Of a stretch of 23,104 nt of DNA, positions 7,115-13,919 are shown one piece after another. Source of the DNA: Polynucleobacter sp. Its GTDB lineage: Bacteria; Pseudomonadota; Gammaproteobacteria; Burkholderiales; Burkholderiaceae. Where the stretch lies: assembly GCA_023253245.1 (NCBI GenBank), contig JALRHB010000010.1, positions 1 through 23,104 of the forward strand, read 5' to 3'. The notes beneath the pieces are model-generated. The model had not been told where the DNA came from, searched no databases, and saw nothing but the letters and a program-made list of their open reading frames with translations. Numbering within the stretch: the first letter of the stretch is position 1; every line of letters starts with the position of its first letter. Both the position numbers and the translations under genes were made by a program.

Positions 7115-10100
7115 ATGAACGCACCAGTAGCATTGAATCTGTTGGAAGATGCTCAGGCGGGCCTACCCCGTCTTCGCGAGATTCCTTACAACTACACCTC
7201 TTTTTCCGATCGTGAGATCGTGATTCGCCTGTTAGGTGAGGAATCTTGGCGCGTTTTAAATGATTTACGCGGAGTTCGTCGTACCGGCCGTTCAGCTCGG
7301 ATGTTGTTTGAGGTCTTGGGTGATATATGGGTTGTGCAACGCAATCCCTTTTTGCAAGATGATTTGTTGGATAACGCAAACCGTCGTCAATTGCTGATTG
7401 GCGCTCTTTGGCATCGACTTGGCGAGGTGAAAAAACGCTCGAGTGGCGAATCTGCCGAACAGGTCAAAATTTTATTAAATGCAGCTCATCAAGCTGTTGA
7501 GAGTTTTGAGCAGGGTTTTAAAGAGGTTGCTGAGATACGCAAACGCGCTCGCAAAGAGTTAGGGCGACATACAGCTTCCGACAATATTTGTTTTGATGGC
7601 GTATCTCGTGCAGCCCACGTAACGGATGCAACTGACTGGCGCGTTGAGTTCCCGCTAGTTGTTTTGAAGCCTGATTATGAATCTGAGATCCCCGGCCTAG
7701 TAAAGGCATGTATTGAATTAGGTTTAACCATCATCCCGCGTGGGGGCGGTACTGGTTATACCGGTGGTGCCATTCCGCTTTATGCAATGTCGGCTGTAAT
7801 CAACACGGAAAAGTTACAAGATATAGACGGTGTCAAGAGTAAGAAATTACCCGGTGTTGATCACGCAGTGCCTACGATTTTTACGGGTGCCGGGGTTGTA
7901 ACTCGCAGAGTGTCTGATGCTGCAGAGCATGCTGGTCTGGTTTTTGCAGTTGATCCAACCTCAGCTGATGCATCTTGTATTGGTGGCAATATTGCTATGA
8001 ACGCTGGTGGCAAGAAAGCGGTACTTTGGGGGACTGCTCTTGATAACTTGGCTAGCTGGAGAATGGTTGATCCACAAGGCAATTGGTTGGATGTGGAACG
8101 CTTGGAACATAACCTTGGAAAAATTCACGTAGTAGATAAAGTCCGCTTTCAACTGACCTGGTCTGATGGATTAAGTGAGCCAGGCGAGCGTATTCTTAAA
8201 ACAGAAATACTTGAGGTTGAGGGAAAACGTTTTCGCAAAGAGGGTCTGGGCAAGGATGTTACTGATAAGTTTTTATCGGGTTTGCCAGGCGTCCAAAAAG
8301 AGGGCTGTGATGGTTTAATTACCAGTGCCACTTGGATTTTGCATCGCATGCCAAAGTTCATGAGAACAGTTTGCCTTGAGTTTTTTGGGCAAGCACAAGA
8401 GGCCATTCCTAGTATTGTAGAAATCAAAGCCTATCTTGATAGCCTTAGCAAAGCGGGCGGTCCGATTTTGGCTGGTCTAGAGCATCTGGATGACCGTTAT
8501 CTTAGAGCGGTTGGTTACTCTACTAAATCTAAACGCAACAATTTGCCTAAGCTGGTATTAATTGGTGATATTGCTGGAGATGATGAGGAGGCGGTAGCTG
8601 CGGCAACTAGCGAAGTTGTACGTATGGCCAACAAGCGTGTTGGCGAGGGCTTTGTTGCTGTGAGTGCTGAGGCACGTAAGAAGTTTTGGTTAGATCGTGC
8701 GCGTACTGCCGCCATTGCAAGACATACCAATGCTTTTAAGATCAATGAAGATGTAGTCATTCCACTGCCTCGCATGGGTGAGTACACCGAAGGTATTGAG
8801 CGTATCAATATCGAACTCTCCTTAAAAAATAAATTGCAGGTATTAAATGGCCTTGAGAGCTTCTTAAAAAAGAGTTCATTACCTTTAGGCAAGGGCGACG
8901 AAGAATTCGATATTCCAACTACTGAAATTTTGGGTGATCGTGTTCAGCAAGCCCTAGATCTTATTGAGCGCGTTCGTTCACGTTGGACAGAGTGGCTGAC
9001 TAATATGGATGCTCACTTCCCTGCGCTACAAGATTACAGTTTGCGAGCTTCGTGGAAGACAGAAGTTCGTGCCGAGTTGCGGCTTATTTTTAGTGGCTTA
9101 GCATTTGAGCCCATCCTCAATGAGTTAGAGGCTATTCATAAAAATATTTTGCGTAAACGTGTTTTTGTCGCATTGCATATGCATGCGGGTGATGGCAATG
9201 TACACACGAATATTCCAGTTAACTCTGATGATTATGAAATGCTGCAAGATGCTCATCGTGCAGTAGATCGCATCATGAAGTTGGCGCGCTCATTGGATGG
9301 CGTGATCTCAGGCGAGCATGGTATCGGCATTACTAAGTTAGAGTATTTAACTGAAGATGAATTAAAAGATTTCAGGGCTTATAAGAAGCGAGTAGATCCA
9401 GAAGGCCGCTTTAATAAAGGTAAGTTAATGCCGCATGCTGATCTCAGCATGGCTTATACACCGAGCTTTGGTTTGATGGGCCATGAGTCCCTGATCATGC
9501 AACAAAGTGATATTGGTGCAATTGCTGACAGCGTGAAGGATTGTCTACGTTGTGGAAAATGTAAGCCAGTCTGCTCTACTCATGTACCTCGTGCTAATTT
9601 ACTTTATAGCCCTCGCGACAAAATTTTGGCGACCTCCTTACTAATAGAGGCATTTTTATATGAGGAGCAAACACGACGTGGCGTTTCGATACGCCATTGG
9701 GAGATGTTTGATGATGTCGCGGCGCATTGCACGGTTTGTCACAAATGTCTAACACCTTGCCCGGTCAAAATTGATTTTGGTGATGTCACTATGAATATGC
9801 GTAATTTGTTACGCAAAATGGGGCAGCAACGCTTTAATCCTGGAACTGCAGCATCTATGCTCTTCCTCAATGCAACTGATCCCGACACCATTCATTTAGT
9901 TCGTAAGACGATGATTGGCTGGGGTTATAAATTACAGCGCTTGGGTAACGACGTATTTCGCAAGTTGGCCCGCAAGCAAACTGCACATCCTCCCGCCACG
10001 GTTACTAAGCCAACAATAAAAGAGCAAGTCATCTTTTTTGTGAATAAGAAGATGCCAGGTAATTTGCCTAAGAAAACAGCGCGTGCTTTATTGGATATCG

Positions 10101-10954
10101 AGGATGCCAATTACGTGCCGATTATTCGTGATCCCAAAACAACTTCTGCAGATACTGAAGCGGTTTTTTATTTCCCTGGTTGCGGTTCAGAGCGCTTATT
10201 CTCCCAGGTGGGTTTGGCAACCCAGGCAATGTTGTGGAATGTAGGTGTCCAGACGGTATTGCCACCTGGCTACCTCTGTTGTGGTTATCCGCAGCGTGGT
10301 AACGGCGACTTTGATAAAGCTGAGAAGATGATTACCGACAATCGCGTGCTTTTCCATCGCGTTGCCAACACCCTAAATTATTTAGATATTAAAACTGTCG
10401 TTGTATCTTGCGGAACCTGTTATGACCAATTGGCTGGTTACCAGTTCGAACAGATTTTTCCAGGGTGCCGAATCATTGATATTCATGAGTACTTGTTAGA
10501 GAAAGGTGTAAAGCTTACGAATGTGTCTGGTGTGAAATACATGTATCACGATCCTTGCCACTCTCCAATGAAATTACAAGATCCAATTAAGACTGTGACT
10601 GAGCTCATTGAGCAAGAGGATGGCAAAGCAATTTTGAAGAATGATCGTTGCTGTGGCGAATCTGGAACGCTCGCAGTTACGCGTCCTGATATTTCTACGC
10701 AAGTACGTTTTCGCAAACAAATTGAGATGGAAAAGGCGGCCAACAACTTACGCAAGGGCGACTTTACCGGCGATGTTAAAGTGCTCACTAGTTGCCCATC
10801 TTGCTTGCAGGGCTTAACACGTTTTGATGCCGATAGTGATACAACAGCTGACTACATCGTAGTTGAGATGGCTCAAAAATTACTGGGTAAAGATTGGATG
10901 CAAGATTATGTTGCAAAAGCCAATCAGGGTGGTATTGAAAGGGTATTGGTCTAA
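7115..10954 (+). CDS. Fused FAD-linked oxidase / 4Fe-4S / CCG-domain oxidoreductase (DUF3683 type)
   Basis: A 1279-residue protein combining what are often separate GlcD-like and GlcF-like subunits. An N-terminal region of about 170 residues (DUF3683-like, by recall of this family) precedes an FAD-binding type 4 domain with PRGGGTGYTGGAIP near 208-221. An FAD-oxidase C-terminal domain follows, with the HMHAGDGNVHTNIP motif and SGEHGIGITK. Next come two ferredoxin clusters, Cys810/813/816/820 and Cys872/875/878/882. Two CCG (heterodisulfide-reductase/GlcF-like) repeats end the protein, with CCG at 1055-1057 (then SCGTC) and 1179-1181 (then SCPSC). Such architecture predicts oxidation of a 2-hydroxy acid such as D-lactate or glycolate, with electrons passed to quinone; the substrate is inferred, not shown. 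No signal peptide is seen. The TAA overlaps the DUF971 ATG by one base. Family assignment is firm; substrate is open. Confidence 0.92.
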   Translation: MNAPVALNLLEDAQAGLPRLREIPYNYTSFSDREIVIRLLGEESWRVLNDLRGVRRTGRSARMLFEVLGDIWVVQRNPFLQDDLLDNANRRQLLIGALWHRLGEVKKRSSGESAEQVKILLNAAHQAVESFEQGFKEVAEIRKRARKELGRHTASDNICFDGVSRAAHVTDATDWRVEFPLVVLKPDYESEIPGLVKACIELGLTIIPRGGGTGYTGGAIPLYAMSAVINTEKLQDIDGVKSKKLPGVDHAVPTIFTGAGVVTRRVSDAAEHAGLVFAVDPTSADASCIGGNIAMNAGGKKAVLWGTALDNLASWRMVDPQGNWLDVERLEHNLGKIHVVDKVRFQLTWSDGLSEPGERILKTEILEVEGKRFRKEGLGKDVTDKFLSGLPGVQKEGCDGLITSATWILHRMPKFMRTVCLEFFGQAQEAIPSIVEIKAYLDSLSKAGGPILAGLEHLDDRYLRAVGYSTKSKRNNLPKLVLIGDIAGDDEEAVAAATSEVVRMANKRVGEGFVAVSAEARKKFWLDRARTAAIARHTNAFKINEDVVIPLPRMGEYTEGIERINIELSLKNKLQVLNGLESFLKKSSLPLGKGDEEFDIPTTEILGDRVQQALDLIERVRSRWTEWLTNMDAHFPALQDYSLRASWKTEVRAELRLIFSGLAFEPILNELEAIHKNILRKRVFVALHMHAGDGNVHTNIPVNSDDYEMLQDAHRAVDRIMKLARSLDGVISGEHGIGITKLEYLTEDELKDFRAYKKRVDPEGRFNKGKLMPHADLSMAYTPSFGLMGHESLIMQQSDIGAIADSVKDCLRCGKCKPVCSTHVPRANLLYSPRDKILATSLLIEAFLYEEQTRRGVSIRHWEMFDDVAAHCTVCHKCLTPCPVKIDFGDVTMNMRNLLRKMGQQRFNPGTAASMLFLNATDPDTIHLVRKTMIGWGYKLQRLGNDVFRKLARKQTAHPPATVTKPTIKEQVIFFVNKKMPGNLPKKTARALLDIEDANYVPIIRDPKTTSADTEAVFYFPGCGSERLFSQVGLATQAMLWNVGVQTVLPPGYLCCGYPQRGNGDFDKAEKMITDNRVLFHRVANTLNYLDIKTVVVSCGTCYDQLAGYQFEQIFPGCRIIDIHEYLLEKGVKLTNVSGVKYMYHDPCHSPMKLQDPIKTVTELIEQEDGKAILKNDRCCGESGTLAVTRPDISTQVRFRKQIEMEKAANNLRKGDFTGDVKVLTSCPSCLQGLTRFDADSDTTADYIVVEMAQKLLGKDWMQDYVAKANQGGIERVLV

Positions 10955-11343
10955 TGATTCCGACAAGCGTAGTGGTGCATCAACAATCAAGGGTGCTGGA
11001 GTTGGGTTATGAGAATGGCAAAACATACCGCCTACCATTTGAATTTTTAAGAGTGCTTTCCCCTTCAGCCGAAGTCCAAGGGCACGGTCCTGGACAAGAA
11101 ACTTTGCAAACTGGAAAGCGGGAAGTCTTAATTGCCAATATTGAACCTGTAGGGCATTACGCCATCAAACCCTCCTTTTCGGACGGTCATGATTCTGGCT
11201 TGTATTCATGGGATTACTTGCAATTTCTTTGTGAGAACCATGAGCAATTATGGCAAGAGTATTTAGATAAATTAGCTGCTGCCGGCTTAGATCGTGATGC
11301 CCCGATGAATGTAGCTGGTGGCAAATCTTGCGGCTCGCATTGA
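10954..11343 (+). CDS. DUF971 / gamma-butyrobetaine hydroxylase-like N-terminal domain protein
   Basis: A 129-residue stand-alone member of the DUF971 family, a domain found at the N-terminus of gamma-butyrobetaine hydroxylases and alone in many bacteria. Typical features are LGYENGKTYRLPFEFLRVLSPSAEVQGHG near residues 17-45, and the YAIKPSFSDGHDSGLYSWDYL block near residues 69-89. No catalytic residues of a hydroxylase are present, and the function of the stand-alone form is not established to my knowledge. Its ATG overlaps the preceding stop (TAATG at 10952-10956), which suggests translational coupling to the oxidoreductase. ubiE follows after 26 bp. A role in Fe-S or quinone metabolism would be inference from position only. 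Confidence 0.88.
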   Translation: MIPTSVVVHQQSRVLELGYENGKTYRLPFEFLRVLSPSAEVQGHGPGQETLQTGKREVLIANIEPVGHYAIKPSFSDGHDSGLYSWDYLQFLCENHEQLWQEYLDKLAAAGLDRDAPMNVAGGKSCGSH

Positions 11344-11369
11344 GCGATATCGTGTGAGGTAAGAGAGAT

Positions 11370-12113
11370 ATGAGCAAGACCCATTTCGGATACCAAAGTG
11401 TTGATGAGACTGAAAAGGCTGGCAAAGTAGCTGAAGTATTTCACTCTGTGGCGAGTAAATATGATGTGATGAATGACTTGATGTCGTTTGGTCTGCATCG
11501 CTTATGGAAGAAAGTGGCTATTGCCCGAGCAAATGTTCGCCCTGGACAAAAAGTTTTAGATATTGCAGGAGGTACGGGTGATTTAGCTTTGGCTTTTGCG
11601 CGTGCAGCCGACTGGGGTCGCAATCAAGATGCCCAAGTTTGGCTTAGCGACATTAATGCTTCCATGCTTGGGGTTGGTCGGGATCGTTTGTTAGATCAAG
11701 GACTAGCTTTGCCTTGCGTGCAATTTGATGCTGAAAAAATTCCCTTTCCCGCTAATCATTTTGATGTCGTAACCGTTGCTTTTGGTTTACGAAACATGAC
11801 CCATAAGGAAGTAGCGCTAGCAGAAATGCTCCGCGTGATAAAAGCGGGTGGACGTGTCTTAGTGCTGGAGTTCTCAAAGCCTGATGCTTTTTTGCAGCCA
11901 GCTTATGATGCTTACTCGTTTAAGGTACTGCCCTGGTTGGGTGAGAAGATCGCTCAAGATGCCGATAGTTATCGATATTTGGCTGAGTCCATTCGCATGC
12001 ACCCCGATGCGCAAACTCTCAAAGAGATGATGTTGGGTGTAGGTTTTGATGAGGTGCAAACCCACAGAATGACTGGGGGTATCGTTGCCCTACATATTGG
12101 TATTAAATACTAG
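11370..12113 (+). CDS. ubiE: Demethylubiquinol C-methyltransferase UbiE
   Basis: UbiE is the SAM-dependent C-methyltransferase of ubiquinone (and, where present, menaquinone) biosynthesis, acting on the 2-methoxy-6-polyprenyl-benzoquinol intermediate. The 247-residue protein opens with THFGYQSVDETEKAGKVAEVF. It has the SAM-binding motif KVLDIAGGTGDL at 61-72, FDAEKIPFPANHFDVVTVAFGLRNMTH, and VLVLEFSKP downstream, all UbiE hallmarks. Purine-rich ribosome-binding sequence (GAGG at 11356-11359 and AGAGAG nearer) precedes ATG 11370. It begins the ubiE - Tim44-like - ubiJ - ubiB cluster. In E. coli ubiE, ubiJ and ubiB are adjacent; here one extra gene intervenes. Confidence 0.97.
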   Translation: MSKTHFGYQSVDETEKAGKVAEVFHSVASKYDVMNDLMSFGLHRLWKKVAIARANVRPGQKVLDIAGGTGDLALAFARAADWGRNQDAQVWLSDINASMLGVGRDRLLDQGLALPCVQFDAEKIPFPANHFDVVTVAFGLRNMTHKEVALAEMLRVIKAGGRVLVLEFSKPDAFLQPAYDAYSFKVLPWLGEKIAQDADSYRYLAESIRMHPDAQTLKEMMLGVGFDEVQTHRMTGGIVALHIGIKY

Positions 12114-12153
12114 TAATCTGCTCAATAAGTAGTCCAGAATTTAGAAGTTCTAT

Positions 12154-12158
12154 AGGAG
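12154..12158 (+). promoter_or_regulatory. Shine-Dalgarno AGGAG deciding the Tim44-like start
   Basis: AGGAG lies 8 nt before ATG 12167 and 5 nt before an in-frame TTG at 12164. The normal spacing and the presence of an ATG immediately after the TTG favour ATG 12167 as the true start; the difference is one residue. Confidence 0.6.
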
Positions 12159-12166
12159 ATTAGTTG

Positions 12167-13078
12167 ATGAACAAGCATTTTTTCAAGGTAGTACTCGTGA
12201 GTGCGAGTTTGATATTTGCTTCGATTGGCCATGCTGATGCTAAGCGCTTGGGTGGCGCAAGAAGTATTGGTAAGGCCCCAAGTGCTCCGATGCAAAAACA
12301 AGCGGCGCCTGTTCAAAAACCAGCACAGCAAGCAGCACCTGCTCAAGCGGCTCCTGCACCTACGGCTAAACCACCTGCCGCTCCAAACCGCTTTGGTGGC
12401 ATTTTGGGCGGTCTAGCTGCTGGCTTAGGTATTGGTTACCTTTTGTCCCATTTTGGATTGGGTGAAGCAGCAGCCTCAATGGTGACTGGCTTGCTCATCG
12501 CTCTTTTAGCTGGTTTTGTCATTATGTTTGTGATGAGAAGAATGATGCCTGCATTGTCTGGTGCTAGTCAGACTAGTCCAATTGCACAAGCAGGCATGCA
12601 ACGCGCTAGTGTTGATCAAAATCTAAGACAGGAGCCAGTATTTACACCGTCAGCGAGTTCTTTTGGAGGAATGTCGGCAGAGCCAGAGACATTCCAATCT
12701 ACTTTACCCCCAGGATTTGATGAATATGCATTTTTAGATAATGCAAAGCAATACTTCGTTAGCCTACAAAAGGCTTGGGATCAGGGTGATTTGAGTGCTT
12801 TGCGTGAATACACTACGCCCGAGATGTTTAATACCATTGCACAAGACCTCTCAGGGCGTGCTGACAGTACGAACCAAACTGATGTTGTGACCCTCAATGC
12901 TCAATTATTGGGCATTGAGACTGCGGACAATGCTTACTATTGCAGCGTTCAGTTCAGTGGAATGATTCGTGAACAAGTTGGTGCACAAGCCAATAATTTC
13001 TCAGAAATTTGGAATTTAAGTAAGCCAGTATCTGGTCCAGGCGGCTGGGTACTAGCGGGTATCCAGCAGTTAGTTTAA
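12167..13078 (+). CDS. Tim44-like domain membrane protein
   Basis: A 303-residue exported or membrane-anchored protein. It starts with a hydrophobic signal segment (residues about 5-20) ending in GHADA, a plausible cleavage region. A positively charged Gly/Arg stretch (KRLGGARSIGKAP) and an Ala/Pro/Gln-rich linker, residues about 35-70, follow. Two closely spaced hydrophobic segments come next (GGILGGLAAGLGIGYLL and MVTGLLIALLAGFVIMFVM). The C-terminal half from about residue 185 (PPGFDEYAFLDNAKQYFVSLQKAW, LREYTTPEMF) is a Tim44/MRP-L45-type domain. Bacterial members are common in Burkholderiales at this locus, but their function is not established to my knowledge. It lies 53 bp after ubiE and is closed by a strong terminator, so it may be the end of the upstream transcript. 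Confidence 0.88.
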   Translation: MNKHFFKVVLVSASLIFASIGHADAKRLGGARSIGKAPSAPMQKQAAPVQKPAQQAAPAQAAPAPTAKPPAAPNRFGGILGGLAAGLGIGYLLSHFGLGEAAASMVTGLLIALLAGFVIMFVMRRMMPALSGASQTSPIAQAGMQRASVDQNLRQEPVFTPSASSFGGMSAEPETFQSTLPPGFDEYAFLDNAKQYFVSLQKAWDQGDLSALREYTTPEMFNTIAQDLSGRADSTNQTDVVTLNAQLLGIETADNAYYCSVQFSGMIREQVGAQANNFSEIWNLSKPVSGPGGWVLAGIQQLV

Positions 13079-13098
13079 GCTTAGGGTACTTTCCATTG

Positions 13099-13124
13099 AA
13101 AGCCCGCACTTGTGCGGGTTTTTT
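13099..13124 (+). terminator. Rho-independent terminator between the Tim44-like gene and ubiJ
   Basis: The stem CCCGCA (13103-13108) pairs with TGCGGG (13113-13118) around a CTTG loop, with A-T and G-T pairs extending below it. Six Ts follow at 13119-13124. It starts about 20 bp after the Tim44-like stop. Its T-run ends only 6 bp before the ubiJ ATG. Confidence 0.88.
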
Positions 13125-13130
13125 ACGCTT

Positions 13131-13748
13131 ATGAATGTCGTTTCACAATCTTCCCATCAGTTTGCAGCTGCCGCTGCCTGCAAAGCTATAAACCATGTTC
13201 TTAAATCTGAACCTTGGGCCATGCGTGAATTGGCGGCGCATGCTGATAAAACAATTTTGCTTGAATTGCCTTTTGGTAATCTTTGCCTTCAATTGAGTTC
13301 TGATGGTTTATTGAGACCTGTAACAGAGATTCAGTCAGCCTCGCTGGTGTTGAGTATTTCTGCAAATGCCTTAAATGGCCTATTAACCCAAGTCGGTAAT
13401 TTGAAAGAACAGGCAATTAAGTCCGTCAAAATTACTGGTGATGCTGATTTAGCTCAATTAATTGGTCGTTTAGCTGGACAATTACGTTGGGAGTATGAGG
13501 AGGATCTCGCACGTTTTATAGGCGATGCGCCAGCTAGTTTTGCGGTAAGTCAAGGAAAGAAATTTCTATCAGCAGGGCGTTTGGCAGTTTCGGATCTCTT
13601 AGAGAATGCTGTTGAGTATGTCAGCGAAGAAAGAAAAGTGCTGTTAAATATGCGAGATTTTATGATTCACAAAAATGAATTAAATGAATTGCGTGACGCT
13701 GTTGATCGAATTGAAAAGCGCATTCAACATCTCGAAAGAAAAGGTTAA
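13131..13748 (+). CDS. ubiJ: UbiJ, SCP2-domain ubiquinone biosynthesis accessory factor
   Basis: UbiJ is a lipid-binding scaffold of the soluble ubiquinone-biosynthesis complex, with an SCP2-like fold. The 205-residue product has the N-terminal helix rich in Ala (SHQFAAAAACKAINHVLKSEP), a beta-rich SCP2 core (KTILLELPFGNLCLQLSSDG, SVKITGDADLAQLIGRLAGQLRWEYEEDLARFIGD) and a charged C-terminal coiled-coil tail (LNELRDAVDRIEKRIQHLERK). I take ATG 13131 as start. An upstream in-frame TTG at 13110 lies inside the terminator hairpin and would add seven residues that do not look like UbiJ. There is no convincing Shine-Dalgarno, because the leader is the terminator itself. The gene ends 6 bp before the GTG of ubiB. 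Confidence 0.88.
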   Translation: MNVVSQSSHQFAAAAACKAINHVLKSEPWAMRELAAHADKTILLELPFGNLCLQLSSDGLLRPVTEIQSASLVLSISANALNGLLTQVGNLKEQAIKSVKITGDADLAQLIGRLAGQLRWEYEEDLARFIGDAPASFAVSQGKKFLSAGRLAVSDLLENAVEYVSEERKVLLNMRDFMIHKNELNELRDAVDRIEKRIQHLERKG

Positions 13749-13904
13749 TTCACCGTGCGTCGACTTGCTCGCCTTTCATTCATTTTTTTTACATCGTGGC
13801 GGTATGGGATGCTGCCATTGCTGCGAGATATTCTTCGACCTGGAATTAAGAAGGGTTTAGTAAGCATTCTGTGCTGGATCTCTCCTGGTCAGGATTTACC
13901 TCGG

Positions 13905-13907
13905 TGA
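13905..13907 (+). other. In-frame TGA codon within ubiB
   Basis: The preceding codons (from GTG 13755) and the following codons both read as UbiB in the same frame, so this is a nonsense substitution rather than an indel. The nearest downstream in-frame start candidate is TTG 13920, 12 bases after the stop codon, without a clear ribosome-binding site. Confidence 0.9.
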
Positions 13908-13919
13908 CAGCGCATTCGT

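Noticed and set aside
7107..7118. Leader peptide upstream of the FAD/Fe-S oxidoreductase
   Set aside because: ATG ACG CTA TGA overlaps the real start and encodes three residues; nothing suggests attenuation.
12164..12166. TTG start for the Tim44-like gene
   Set aside because: An ATG follows directly with good spacing from AGGAG.
12290..12380. Tandem DNA repeat in the Tim44-like gene
   Set aside because: It is low-complexity Ala/Pro/Gln coding sequence with varied codons; no exact repeat unit is seen.
13110..13130. Upstream TTG start for ubiJ
   Set aside because: It lies inside a terminator hairpin and adds MCGFFTL, which has no place in UbiJ; ATG 13131 is preferred.
13755..13907. Selenocysteine or alternative genetic code explanation for the ubiB TGA
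   Set aside because: The position is a glycine in the family and not a redox site, no SECIS-like hairpin is apparent just downstream, and TGA does not appear as a sense codon in the other genes here.
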